From CAZNPH01 sp964574985 (GTDB lineage Bacteria > Bacteroidota > Bacteroidia > Bacteroidales > SM23-62): a stretch of DNA of 64,000 nucleotides. Of the stretch, positions 9,191-17,793 are shown piece by piece (position 1 is the stretch's first letter; the number at the start of each line of letters is the position of its first letter). A program made the position numbers and the translations under genes. Below the pieces are notes generated by a model. The model worked only from the letters and a program-made list of their open reading frames with translations, searched no databases and was not told where the DNA came from. The stretch lies in assembly GCA_964574985.1 (NCBI GenBank), contig CAZNPH010000002.1, positions 1 through 64,000 of the forward strand, read 5' to 3'.

Positions 9191-9215
9191 AATTTGTGCG
9201 GAGGCTGTGCAAAAC
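9191..9215. repeat. Paired TGTGC motif, left copy
   Basis: Two TGTGC words 11 bases apart (9195 and 9206), the second followed by AAAAC, just after the R-M operon. A similar pair lies at 10028-10053 beside the tRNA-Glu terminator. The two pairs flank a segment with only two small genes. They might be recombinase-binding sites marking the edge of the island, but the similarity is short. The surrounding gap 9182-9351 also holds an 8-C run near 9283-9290 and no recognisable gene. Confidence 0.25.
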
Positions 9216-9351
9216 AAACCCTTACCCCAAACAAATAGCATGTGCTAATGGGAATTGAGAACCTCAGTTTTTACGTGTTCATCCCCCCCCTGTAAAAATT
9301 AGGCAAAATAAGGGTTGGGTTATTTTGGTCAGGTGATTGTCTGGATGAGAA

Positions 9352-9582
9352 CTATTCCATATCCCATATTTTACCCTTATAGCCTTTGCTTTCCATTACT
9401 TTGGTAATTATTTTATATTCTTCCTTTTCCGATTCAAGGGATTCAATATAGTGTTCAATGCCATTTTTTAGCAGTTCTTTTACTACTTCTTCTTCTGATG
9501 AATACTCATGCTTCCAGAGTTCTTTGAACGCTTCAACTGCTGCATTCATTTTTTCGGTCAAAAAAACTGTTACTTCTTTCAT
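9352..9582 (-). CDS. Small hypothetical protein
   Basis: 76 residues, strongly charged and predicted mostly helical after an N-terminal beta-like MKEVTVFLTEK. This order resembles a ribbon-helix-helix or small antitoxin-type protein, but no family is recognised. It is the only minus-strand gene in the AT-rich left region and lies between the ASCH gene and another small gene. No toxin partner is visible beside it. Confidence 0.5.
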   Translation of the reverse strand: MKEVTVFLTEKMNAAVEAFKELWKHEYSSEEEVVKELLKNGIEHYIESLESEKEEYKIITKVMESKGYKGKIWDME

Positions 9583-9722
9583 ATTACAATCATTTTTGAA
9601 GTTATTTTGTGAAAATATTAATGAACGTCATGAAGTTCGCCATTTCTTTTAGAATTCACAAGGAGAATAACTTCAATTAAATTCATTATCTGAATTTCCT
9701 TGATGTCAAGGGGTACATTCCG

Positions 9723-9944
9723 TTGGACATGCCCAGAGAAGCCAAGGAACTGGTATCCTACCTAACCCTGATTATTGAAGCAGCCACCGACTTTGAATCT
9801 GAAGCATGGGGATTTGAGACCGAAATCAGATGCAACCAGACTGATTGTCGTGGTAAAAGACACAGCAGACCTGTGGTAGAAGAAGACCGTGAGATATATT
9901 GGTGGTGTCCTGAGCGTAAAAACGAGGGGATTATTACGGAATAG
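9723..9944 (+). CDS. Small protein with possible zinc-binding cysteines
   Basis: About 73 residues from TTG 9723 (ATG 9729 is also possible). The frame is open back to 9681 and reads sensibly upstream (a hydrophobic LNFLDVKGYIPLDMP segment), so the true start may be a non-ATG codon or lost. The C-terminal half has two Cys in CNQTDC, a His, and a later W-x-CP, suggesting a small zinc ribbon. The function is unknown. It is the last open frame of the AT-rich region before tRNA-Glu. Confidence 0.5.
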   Translation: MDMPREAKELVSYLTLIIEAATDFESEAWGFETEIRCNQTDCRGKRHSRPVVEEDREIYWWCPERKNEGIITE

Positions 9945-10027
9945 GAAGGTACGCAATGGGATGGGAGTTAATATCACACGAAAAATATATTATGGCTTCT
10001 TGGTTGTTAATGCTGGCAATTAATTTT

Positions 10028-10053
10028 AGGTGTGCAATCAGGGTGTGCAAAAA
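10028..10053. repeat. Paired TGTGC motif, right copy
   Basis: Two TGTGC words 13 bases apart (10031 and 10044), the second followed by an A-run that doubles as the U-tract of the tRNA-Glu terminator on the minus strand. It resembles the pair at 9191-9215. It is possibly part of an integrase attachment region next to the tRNA gene; only the motif itself is seen. Confidence 0.25.
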
Positions 10054-10082
10054 AATAAAACCCCCTGAAATTCAGGAGGGTT
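10047..10082 (-). terminator. Intrinsic terminator of tRNA-Glu
   Basis: GC-rich imperfect hairpin at 10061-10080 (CCCCCTGAA pairing with TTCAGGAGGG, one mismatch), followed on the minus strand by a T-rich tail (complement of 10047-10060). It lies 14 bases past the tRNA-Glu 3' end, as expected for its transcription terminator. Confidence 0.75.
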
Positions 10083-10096
10083 TAAGTTGCAATGCG

Positions 10097-10168
10097 CAGT
10101 CCGTAGGGGAATCGAACCCCTGTTACCAGGATGAAAACCTGGCGTCCTAACCCCTAGACGAACGGACC
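10097..10168 (-). tRNA. tRNA-Glu (TTC)
   Basis: 72-base cloverleaf on the minus strand. The acceptor stem GGTCCGT pairs with ACGGACT, including a terminal G-T pair, with G as discriminator. The anticodon stem CCAGG/CCTGG encloses the loop TTTTCAT, giving anticodon TTC for Glu. The T arm contains GGTTCGATTCC. CCA is not encoded. It lies at the boundary between the AT-rich R-M island and core genome, with its 3' end facing the island. No duplicated tRNA 3' end was found in 1-10000. Confidence 0.95.
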
Positions 10169-10315
10169 GTGGAAAACACCATATCTTTTGGCGGTGCAAA
10201 TATAATTGAATTTTTGATTCAGGCAAAACCGAATATCCATTGATTTTTTTGAACAGTTTTTTGGACCGGTTTTTGTTCATTGTCACATAAAGCAAACATC
10301 AGGAGGCAATCAGAT

Positions 10316-10891
10316 ATGAGAACACTAAACATGATCCTGTTGGGTCTGGTTATCGGTTCATGTGTTTTCGGGCAAGTGAAAGAGAAAGAATACGAAAAGG
10401 ATCGCAAGGAATATTTCAGGAAAAAACGAAAGGAGGAGAAACGGCAGGAGGAAGAAAGACAGAAACGCCTGACCCGGGCCATCCTGGAGAATCACCGGTT
10501 CGTGCTGGAAGCGGATTTCATCAGTGACCAGTACGGAAAAAGCATACCGGTCAATCAAAACCTGAATTTTGTGCTGGTTGATTCAACAACGGCCACATTC
10601 CAGTTCGGGGACGGGATCGGGATCGGTTACAACTGGCTCGGTGGGGTTACCATCGATGGCAGGGTAACCGAGTACAAACTGAAAAAGGTCAAGCGCAGAA
10701 GGGGAAATTTTTATACGGTAACCGTGAATATACTCGGATCAACCGGATCATATTTCATTTTCATCAATGTTTCTCCCCTGGGAAATGCCGACGCGACCAT
10801 CAGAAGCAATCAACCCGGTGCTTTGCGTTTTTCCGGGGATCTTGTTCCGCTCTCGCGCAGCGATGTTTACAAGGGAAAGCCTGTGTATTGA
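10316..10891 (+). CDS. DUF4251 family exported protein
   Basis: 191 residues from ATG 10316, preceded by a good AGGAGG at 10301-10306, which decides this start over one at 10280. The N-terminal signal sequence is hydrophobic and ends near IGSC or FGQ, so it may be a lipoprotein or a signal-peptidase I substrate. A highly charged Lys/Arg/Glu helix (about 25-60) precedes a beta-rich DUF4251 domain with a GIGIGYNWLGG loop. This family is common in Bacteroidetes envelopes and its role is unknown. It is transcribed convergently with the DUF2752-like gene. Confidence 0.8.
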   Translation: MRTLNMILLGLVIGSCVFGQVKEKEYEKDRKEYFRKKRKEEKRQEEERQKRLTRAILENHRFVLEADFISDQYGKSIPVNQNLNFVLVDSTTATFQFGDGIGIGYNWLGGVTIDGRVTEYKLKKVKRRRGNFYTVTVNILGSTGSYFIFINVSPLGNADATIRSNQPGALRFSGDLVPLSRSDVYKGKPVY

Positions 10892-10910
10892 CAGGACAGG
10901 ATTGGCTTTT

Positions 10911-11312
10911 TCAGTTCAGATACGGAAAGAAAGGCCTGAAGCATATCACCAGAAGAAGAAGCGAAAGAATCCCGTCGGCCCATGCCAGGGACCGTTCACT
11001 GAGTACATTGCGTATCAGAAGGATGGATGCGGTGGGCCGCATGGCCAGTTGGATCAGAAAAAAAACAAAGATCCTGAGGGCGTATGGATTGTATTGTGCG
11101 GCTGAATCAGCCTCACCCCGGATAATTTCTGAAAACGCCCTGGACAAACCACTGCTTCGGCCCGGTTCCCCGGTCATGATCTCCTGAATGGATGGAAGGG
11201 GATGGTTGTTTTTTTCTGCTGAAAAAACAGCCGAATAAATAAAAATCAGCAGAAAAAAACATGACAAAGACAGGTTGACGATATGATAGGGCTTGTTTCT
11301 GATCCCGCTCAA
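10911..11312 (-). CDS. DUF2752-like small membrane protein
   Basis: 133 residues with three hydrophobic segments (about 12-32, 78-97 and 112-130). The central SGLSRAF...RG...YNP pattern matches the DUF2752 signature, but the Cys residues that usually precede the G-x-TRA motif are absent. It overlaps the DUF4190 gene upstream by 4 bases (ATGA), so the two are cotranscribed; DUF2752 and DUF4190 membrane proteins often travel together. The function is unknown. Confidence 0.65.
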   Translation of the reverse strand: MSGIRNKPYHIVNLSLSCFFLLIFIYSAVFSAEKNNHPLPSIQEIMTGEPGRSSGLSRAFSEIIRGEADSAAQYNPYALRIFVFFLIQLAMRPTASILLIRNVLSERSLAWADGILSLLLLVICFRPFFPYLN

Positions 11313-12028
11313 TCTTCTTCTTTTACTTTTTCCAGGGCCTCTTCATAGCGCTTGTTGATCTCTTCGAATCTTTCCCTTTGTTCTTCTTTCAGGTTAGGCG
11401 ATACAGCGGTCAGTCCGGCCGTGAATTCAATGGCTTTTTTATACACTCTGGTATAACCGGGGATGGAAGAAATGCTTTTTTCCCTTGTTTTTTCTGCAAG
11501 ATCGATATAGTCGCTGATCAGTTTTTCGTATTCACCGATCAGTTCTTCAAATTCCCGGTCGGTTATTTCTTCGTCCCACTGGAACTGTTCCAGATAATTG
11601 CTGTCTTCTTCAAGTTCTTCCATTTCTTTTTCAAGTTCTTCGAGAGTCTTCTCCATATCCCGGTCAATTTCATCCATGGATTCTTCCATACTTTCCCTGA
11701 CCTCCTCGCGGATATCCCTGCCCACATCCCTGAATATTCCCCGGCCTTCAAAAGAAGCTGTGGCAAAGAAAAGGCCCCACATCAGGGCAATGGAGGTGCC
11801 CACGATGGAGGTGATCAGTCCGGCAATGATCACTCCCTTCCGTCCGTATGCTTTGCTGGCCTGGGAAAGACCGATCGCACTGAGAATGACACCCGCGGCT
11901 CCCAGGAGAAGGCCAAGCAAGAATGTACAACCCAAAATGGCAAGTGGTATGGCCACCAGGCCGAGAACGAGTCCGGCGATCCCCAGTCCCTGTCCGGCCG
12001 TTGTTTTATTTTCCGTGTTTTCCGGCAT
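11309..12028 (-). CDS. DUF4190 membrane protein with coiled coil
   Basis: 239 residues. Two adjacent glycine-rich transmembrane segments (about 13-58) and a third (72-92) match DUF4190. A long Glu/Asp/Arg-rich coiled coil (about 100-160) and a soluble helical tail follow. It is translationally coupled to the downstream DUF2752-like gene. Probably an inner-membrane protein with a helical soluble tail; the function is not known. Confidence 0.75.
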   Translation of the reverse strand: MPENTENKTTAGQGLGIAGLVLGLVAIPLAILGCTFLLGLLLGAAGVILSAIGLSQASKAYGRKGVIIAGLITSIVGTSIALMWGLFFATASFEGRGIFRDVGRDIREEVRESMEESMDEIDRDMEKTLEELEKEMEELEEDSNYLEQFQWDEEITDREFEELIGEYEKLISDYIDLAEKTREKSISSIPGYTRVYKKAIEFTAGLTAVSPNLKEEQRERFEEINKRYEEALEKVKEED

Positions 12029-12118
12029 TGCCGCTGATTTGGAAACCCGTTTGATTGAAAATCAGTTATTGAACCAAAGATAATAAATTGTCAACTTAAT
12101 ATAAAGACGCGATGGCAC

Positions 12119-14278
12119 TCACCCCGATGCAAATTTGTTCAGCAAAATCTCCAGTATTTTTACCGCTGTAACCGGAATGGATGTTCCCGGTCCGAATATC
12201 CCCATGACCCCTGACCGGTAAAGTGATTCATAATCGTTATGTGGTATCACTCCTCCGGCGATCACCATGATGTCTTCCCTCCCGAGCATTGTCAGTTCTT
12301 CGATCACCCGGGGGATCAGTGTTTTGTGTCCTCCCGCAAGTGTGGAAGCCCCGAGGACATGCACGTCATTCTCCACCGCCTGTCTGGCTGCTTCGGAAGG
12401 AGTCTGAAAAAGAGGACCGATGTCCACGTCGAAACCGATATCGGCAAAGGCGGTTGAAACCACTTTGGCCCCGCGGTCGTGTCCGTCCTGGCCCAGCTTG
12501 GCGATCATGATCCTGGGCTGGCGACCCTCTCTGGAGGCAAAATCCCGGGTGAGCGCACACGCTTTTTGAAACTCACTGTTCTGTCCTGATTCCGATGCAT
12601 AGATCCCTGAAATGGTGCGGATCACGGCTTTGTATCTGCCGAATTCTTTTTCCAGGGCCAGTGAGATCTCTCCCAGGGTGGCCCTGTTCTTTGCGGCAAG
12701 GACGGATAATTCAAGCAAATTTTCCTTACCTGTCCTGCATGCGGTGGTGATCCTTTCCAGTGACCTCTTCACAGCCGCCTGGTCACGTTCGGCTTTTAAT
12801 TTTTGCAGCCTTATAATCTGGGATTTCCTGACCGATGTATTGTCCACTTCAAGAATATCCACCGGATTGTCTTCTTCCGTCCTGTATTTGTTGACACCCA
12901 CGATGACGTCTTTGCCTGCATCGATCCTGGCCTGTTTCCGGGCTGCCGCTTTTTCAATTTTCATTTTTGGCACCCCTGTTTCAATGGCTTTGGACATTCC
13001 TCCCAGGGATTCGATTTCCCGGATGAGTTTCCATGCCTTATGGGAAAGTTCATGGGTCAGGGATTCCACGTAGTATGATCCTGCCCAGGGATCCAGAGAC
13101 CGTGTGATGTTGGTTTCTTCCTGCAGGAATATCTGGGTATTTCTGGCGATCCGTGCCGAGAAATCCGATGGCAGGGCAATGGCTTCATCCAGCGCGTTTG
13201 TGTGCAGACTCTGGGTGTGGCCGAGGGTGGCAGCCAGTGCTTCCGTGCAGGTTCTGGTCACGTTGTTGAAAGGGTCCTGTGCAGTCAGACTCCATCCCGA
13301 TGTCTGTGAATGGGCCCTCAATGCAAGTGATTTCGGGTTTTTCGGATTGAACCGGCCAACGATCTTCGCCCACAGCATCCGGGCCGCCCTCATTTTGGCA
13401 ATTTCCATAAAATGGTTCATGCCGGTGCCCCAGAAAAAAGATATCCTGGGTGCAAAAGCATCAATGTCGAGTCCGGCCCCGATTCCGGTTCTCAAATATT
13501 CAAGTCCGTTCGCCAGGGTATACGCCAGCTCGATATCGGCGGTGGCTCCTGCTTCCTGCATGTGATATCCCGACACACTGATGGAATTGAACCTGGGCAT
13601 ATGCCTGGAAGTGTAGGCAAAAATATCGGCGATGATCTTCATGGATGCACGGGGAGGGTATATATAAGTGTTCCTGACCATGAATTCTTTCAGTATGTCA
13701 TTCTGGATGGTTCCCGAAAGCCGGTCCGGGGCAACCCCCTGCTCGAGTCCGGCTACAATATAAAAAGCCATAACGGGCAAAACGGCTCCGTTCATGGTCA
13801 TGGAAACGGACATTTTATCCAGGGGGATCTCATCAAACAGGATTTTCATGTCCAGAATGGAATCCACAGCCACACCCGCTTTTCCTACATCCCCCGTCAC
13901 CCTTTCATGGTCTGAGTCATATCCCCTGTGGGTGGGCAGGTCGAAAGCCACCGAAAGGCCTTTTTGTCCGGCGGCCAGGTTGCGGCGGTAAAAAGCATTG
14001 GATTCTTCTGCGGTGGAAAATCCCGCATATTGCCGGATGGTCCAGGGTCTCCTTACATACATGGTGGAATAAGGTCCCCTGAGGAACGGTGGGATCCCGG
14101 CAGCATATTCAAGATGTTCCATCCCTTCCAGGTCGCTTTCATTATAAAGGCTTTTTACCGGCAGCTGCTCAGGGGGCATCCACGCAGCAGTGCTTTCACC
14201 TGAAGATTCGTTCTGACCGGAATTTCTGCGGTCGGGCAGTTCCCTGAGAAAATTGCATTTTGTAAAATCGGGTCGCAT
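12119..14278 (-). CDS. mutB: Methylmalonyl-CoA mutase, large (catalytic) subunit
   Basis: 719-residue adenosylcobalamin-dependent mutase subunit interconverting succinyl-CoA and (R)-methylmalonyl-CoA. The N-terminal TIM barrel contains RPWTIRQYAGFSTAEESN and the substrate-binding regions typical of the large subunit. The C-terminal B12 domain has the base-off cobalamin motif DGHDRG within KLGQDGHDRGAK. The length is normal. It starts 10 bases after mutA and is third in the fumC-mutA-mutB operon. With the small subunit it forms the heterodimer used in the succinate-propionate route. Confidence 0.97.
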   Translation of the reverse strand: MRPDFTKCNFLRELPDRRNSGQNESSGESTAAWMPPEQLPVKSLYNESDLEGMEHLEYAAGIPPFLRGPYSTMYVRRPWTIRQYAGFSTAEESNAFYRRNLAAGQKGLSVAFDLPTHRGYDSDHERVTGDVGKAGVAVDSILDMKILFDEIPLDKMSVSMTMNGAVLPVMAFYIVAGLEQGVAPDRLSGTIQNDILKEFMVRNTYIYPPRASMKIIADIFAYTSRHMPRFNSISVSGYHMQEAGATADIELAYTLANGLEYLRTGIGAGLDIDAFAPRISFFWGTGMNHFMEIAKMRAARMLWAKIVGRFNPKNPKSLALRAHSQTSGWSLTAQDPFNNVTRTCTEALAATLGHTQSLHTNALDEAIALPSDFSARIARNTQIFLQEETNITRSLDPWAGSYYVESLTHELSHKAWKLIREIESLGGMSKAIETGVPKMKIEKAAARKQARIDAGKDVIVGVNKYRTEEDNPVDILEVDNTSVRKSQIIRLQKLKAERDQAAVKRSLERITTACRTGKENLLELSVLAAKNRATLGEISLALEKEFGRYKAVIRTISGIYASESGQNSEFQKACALTRDFASREGRQPRIMIAKLGQDGHDRGAKVVSTAFADIGFDVDIGPLFQTPSEAARQAVENDVHVLGASTLAGGHKTLIPRVIEELTMLGREDIMVIAGGVIPHNDYESLYRSGVMGIFGPGTSIPVTAVKILEILLNKFASG

Positions 14279-14288
14279 GAAATTTTTA

Positions 14289-16163
14289 TTAGTCTTTACT
14301 TTTCAATATCATTCCCTGAAACTTTTTTAATTCCGCCAGCAAATTGGATTTCCGGTGAATAAAATGTTCCACCCCGGCATCCCGGAGTCTGCATGCAACC
14401 GGTTCCGGGGGAGCTCCGGCTGCGACAATGATTGCCTGGTCTTTCAGGGCTTCGCGTACTGCAGGAGCCAGATCCGGATACTCTTCATCCGAACTGCAGA
14501 GAACCACAATCTTCGCTTTACTCCTGGCAGCAGCACGGATGGCTGACTCCGCCGATTTGAATCCGGGATTGTCCACAATGTTGAATCCGGCTGTTGCGAA
14601 AAAATTCCAGGCGAACTGTGCCCGTGCCCTTCGAATGTCCGGATTGCCAAGGGTCATCAGGAACACTGAAGGCGGGGTTTCCCAGGATTGTTCCGTTTTA
14701 AGCCGGAGTTGCTCAAATTCACCGGCAAGCCTGGAAATTTTCAGGGGGCGGAACGGACCGCCGGCTGTTACTTCCTGTTTGATGTATGAAGGGGTGCCCG
14801 GGGCTTTTTTATCGGGATCGGGATACTGGTTTGTGCCCACCGATATGATTTTCCGCCGGGAAAGACCGGCCTTGTTCACGGCAGCAGCGGTTTCGATCCT
14901 GTCCTGTATGATCCCTTTTTTGAAAGCGGTGAGATATCCGCCTTCCTTTTCCAGTTCAATAAAAATATTCCAGGAATGACTTATCAGCTCATGGCTTAGA
15001 TTCTCGATATAATATGATCCGCCTCCGGGATCGGCCACTTTGTCAAGATATGCTTCGTGCCTGAGAATGGTTTGTGTATTGATGGCGATTCTTTTGGCAA
15101 ATGTGCCGGGATTCCTGAATGGTTCGTCGAAAGTCCTGACGGTCAGTGAGTCGGCCCCCCCCAATATGGCAGACATGGCCTGGGTTGTACCTCTCAGCAA
15201 ATTGACCCACGGATCGTACAGGGTCTGGTACCATCCGGAAGTGTATGTATGGATGTGGGGAGTGGCTTTTTTCCCGGCATCCGGTTCGAACGCATTCAAC
15301 ATCTGGGCCCAGAGAAAGCGCATGGCCCTGAATTTGGCGATCTCAACAAAAAAATTATTGCCGGATGCGAGGTTCAATTGTGCATGTCCCGCCAAATCGC
15401 CGGCCTGCAAGCCATTATCTGTCAGATTGGACAGGTATTCGGCCCCGGCAGAAAGGCAGAGGGCGATTTCCTGCACGCCTGGTGCGCCGGCCTGGTGAAA
15501 AATATATCCGTTCACAGGCAATGTTCTGAGATTGGGCAATTCCCGTTTGGCGAGCCGGATCGTCCCCGCCAGTTTTCCGAAAGATTTTTGCTGATCGGGC
15601 ATTTTGCCGGACAGACTTAATTCACCGAGCGGATCAAATTCCAGGGAACCATGGATCCTGGCGGGATCAAGTTTTCTCCGTGAGATTTCCCCGGCAAGCA
15701 GGGCACATATCCTGAGGGCATCATTTCCTGTGATCAGGTTCAGGGGAACTTCTTCAACCGGGATGTTCCTGAGCAATTGTTCAATTTCTTCCGGCTCATT
15801 TATCTGCACAGACCGGAGGTCGAAGCCAATGGTGCCGGCTCCTTTTCCCAGGGCATTCATTGCCTCAAGGTTTGCTTCCCGGATTGATCGGACCGGTATA
15901 TCCACCCTGATCTCCCATTGATTCCCGTGGGTTCTTGCTCCCCGGGTATAAGGAAATTCCCCGGGCCGGCCTTTCATATAACTGAGTCCTTTTACGTCTT
16001 CTGAGCGGTAATAGGGTTTTACCCTGAAACCTTCACCGGTATTCCAGAAAAGGTCTTTTTCGTAATCGGTCCCTTTCAGGTCATCCCGGATCTTTTTTTC
16101 CCATATTCCGGTTTCTACCGGTGGAAATTCCTGAAAGAGTTTTTCCTGATTTTTTCCTGTCAT
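14289..16163 (-). CDS. mutA: Methylmalonyl-CoA mutase, small subunit
   Basis: 624-residue non-catalytic partner of MutB. It shares the TIM-barrel plus B12-type fold, but the C-terminal domain (about 510-624) lacks the DxHxxG cobalamin motif, as expected for the small subunit. It lies 7 bases after fumC and 10 bases before mutB, so it is clearly cotranscribed. The start at ATG 16163 gives MTGKNQEKLFQEFPPV, a plausible N-terminus. Confidence 0.95.
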   Translation of the reverse strand: MTGKNQEKLFQEFPPVETGIWEKKIRDDLKGTDYEKDLFWNTGEGFRVKPYYRSEDVKGLSYMKGRPGEFPYTRGARTHGNQWEIRVDIPVRSIREANLEAMNALGKGAGTIGFDLRSVQINEPEEIEQLLRNIPVEEVPLNLITGNDALRICALLAGEISRRKLDPARIHGSLEFDPLGELSLSGKMPDQQKSFGKLAGTIRLAKRELPNLRTLPVNGYIFHQAGAPGVQEIALCLSAGAEYLSNLTDNGLQAGDLAGHAQLNLASGNNFFVEIAKFRAMRFLWAQMLNAFEPDAGKKATPHIHTYTSGWYQTLYDPWVNLLRGTTQAMSAILGGADSLTVRTFDEPFRNPGTFAKRIAINTQTILRHEAYLDKVADPGGGSYYIENLSHELISHSWNIFIELEKEGGYLTAFKKGIIQDRIETAAAVNKAGLSRRKIISVGTNQYPDPDKKAPGTPSYIKQEVTAGGPFRPLKISRLAGEFEQLRLKTEQSWETPPSVFLMTLGNPDIRRARAQFAWNFFATAGFNIVDNPGFKSAESAIRAAARSKAKIVVLCSSDEEYPDLAPAVREALKDQAIIVAAGAPPEPVACRLRDAGVEHFIHRKSNLLAELKKFQGMILKSKD

Positions 16164-16170
16164 GGAAAGC

Positions 16171-17562
16171 TTATCCTTTTTTGCCTGTCATTCTTTCGGG
16201 CCTGATCCAACGGTCAAATTCCGCTTCGGAAAGATATCCCGATTCGGATGCGGCCTGACGGAGGGTTTTGTTTTCAGAGAATGCCTTTTTGGCGATCTCC
16301 GCAGCTTTTTCATATCCAATGTGCGGATTCAGGGCGGTCACCAGCATCAGGGATTGTTCAAGGTATTTTTTGATGACGTCGTGGTTCGGTTCAATGCCTG
16401 CCGCACAATTGTCATTAAAAGAAATGAGCGCATCGCCCAGTAAACGTGCAGAATGAAGCAGGTTGGCGATCATGACCGGTTTGAAAACATTCAGTTCGAA
16501 ATGACCGCTCATTCCTCCGATGGAAACAGTAACGTCATTGCCGATGATTTGTGCACAAACCATGGAAAGGGCCTCTGCCTGGGTGGGATTCACTTTTCCG
16601 GGCATGATGGATGAACCCGGTTCATTGGCCGGGATGGTGATCTCACCGATTCCGCATCTGGGTCCGGATGAAAGGACCCGGATGTCATTTGCGATCTTCA
16701 TGATGCTTACCGCAAGTCTTTTCAGGGCTCCCGATGTTTCCACAATGGCGTCGTGTGCGGCCAGGGATTCAAATTTGTTATTTGCTGAAACAAAAGGCAA
16801 TCCGGTCAGTTCGGCAATTTTGGCTGCAGTTTTTTCTGCATATCCTTCCGGGGCATTGATGCCTGTTCCAACCGCGGTTCCTCCCAGCGCGATCTCGGCC
16901 AGGTGGGGCATTGTGTTTTCAAGGGCGGTGAGTCCGTGCTCAATCTGTGAAGCGTAACCCGAAAATTCCTGGCCAAGGGTAAGCGGGGTGGCATCCATCC
17001 AATGGGTGCGCCCGACTTTAATAATATTCTCGAAATCCCCGGACTTTTCACGGAGGGTCCCCAGCAATTTTATGATCCCCGGAATGGTGGTTACGGTGAT
17101 CATTTGATATGCGGCAATATGCATGGCTGTTGGGAATGTGTCATTGGAGGACTGTGATTTGTTCACATCATCATTGGGATGAATGAATCTTTTTCCCTTT
17201 CCGGGTCTGCCCCCCTGTAACACATGTGCCCGGTTGGCGATCACTTCGTTCACATTCATATTCGTCTGTGTACCGGATCCGGTTTGCCATACCACAAGGG
17301 GGAACTGGTCATCCAGTGTGCCGGTTAGTATCTCGTCGCATACCCGGGTGATGAGTCCGGCTTTTTCTGCCGGCAAGACGCCCAGTTCAAGGTTGGCAAG
17401 TGCGGCTGCTTTTTTCAGACAGGCAAAGGCATAAATGACCTCCATGGGCATTTTTTGTCCCCCGATCCGGAAATTGTTCAGTGCTCGCTGGGTTTGTGCC
17501 CCCCAATATACATTGGGGGGAACTTTAACTGTCCCCATGCTGTCTTTTTCGAACCGGGTCAT
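16171..17562 (-). CDS. fumC: Class II fumarate hydratase
   Basis: 463-residue fumarase interconverting fumarate and malate. The signature GSSIMPGKVNP is present, together with SSNDTFPTAMHIAA and the TGSGTQTNMN substrate motif. The length is normal for class II (iron-independent). It is first in the operon with mutAB, consistent with the malate-fumarate-succinate-methylmalonyl-CoA path to propionate. Immediately upstream is one copy of a dispersed intergenic repeat (17563-17775) that must contain or lie beside its promoter. Confidence 0.97.
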   Translation of the reverse strand: MTRFEKDSMGTVKVPPNVYWGAQTQRALNNFRIGGQKMPMEVIYAFACLKKAAALANLELGVLPAEKAGLITRVCDEILTGTLDDQFPLVVWQTGSGTQTNMNVNEVIANRAHVLQGGRPGKGKRFIHPNDDVNKSQSSNDTFPTAMHIAAYQMITVTTIPGIIKLLGTLREKSGDFENIIKVGRTHWMDATPLTLGQEFSGYASQIEHGLTALENTMPHLAEIALGGTAVGTGINAPEGYAEKTAAKIAELTGLPFVSANNKFESLAAHDAIVETSGALKRLAVSIMKIANDIRVLSSGPRCGIGEITIPANEPGSSIMPGKVNPTQAEALSMVCAQIIGNDVTVSIGGMSGHFELNVFKPVMIANLLHSARLLGDALISFNDNCAAGIEPNHDVIKKYLEQSLMLVTALNPHIGYEKAAEIAKKAFSENKTLRQAASESGYLSEAEFDRWIRPERMTGKKG

Positions 17563-17775
17563 TATTCGAATGTATTTACGTTAACCATTTAATATTTAGC
17601 ACGTTATAATGTCAGCTCTAATGCTTTGATTTTTTGTTGCCGGCCTCCCAAAGGCTGTCCACCTGCCGGGCCGGCGAACCCCCATTTCTAAAAACGATGT
17701 TGATCAATATATTCATGGCCTTTTGTTTTCAACCGGCGGTTTGCCACCGGACCGGTGATGGGGGTTTCATTACAT
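17563..17775 (-). repeat. Dispersed intergenic repeat, copy A
   Basis: Fills the 231-base gap upstream of fumC. It shares with copy B (45944-46113) an AT-rich block beginning 1-3 bases after the gene start (TCGAATGTATTT here), the word ACGTTATAATGTCAG, the core TTGTTGCCGGCCTCCC, then TGCCGGGCCGGCGAACCCCC and the end block GGTGATGGGGGTTTCAT. AACCCCCAT and ATGGGGGTT form inverted ends of a hairpin, and GCCGGCC/GGCCGGC are nested palindromes. Copy A carries about 45 extra bases between the arms. No protein is encoded. It may be a Bacteroidetes REP-like or miniature element, or a conserved 5' leader. Confidence 0.7.
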
Positions 17776-17793
17776 ATGTTTTTTGGACCTGCC

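Noticed and set aside
10097..10168. tRNA-Glu as a proven integration site
   Set aside because: No second copy of the tRNA 3' end exists in the window and the native terminator is still attached; kept only as a possibility.
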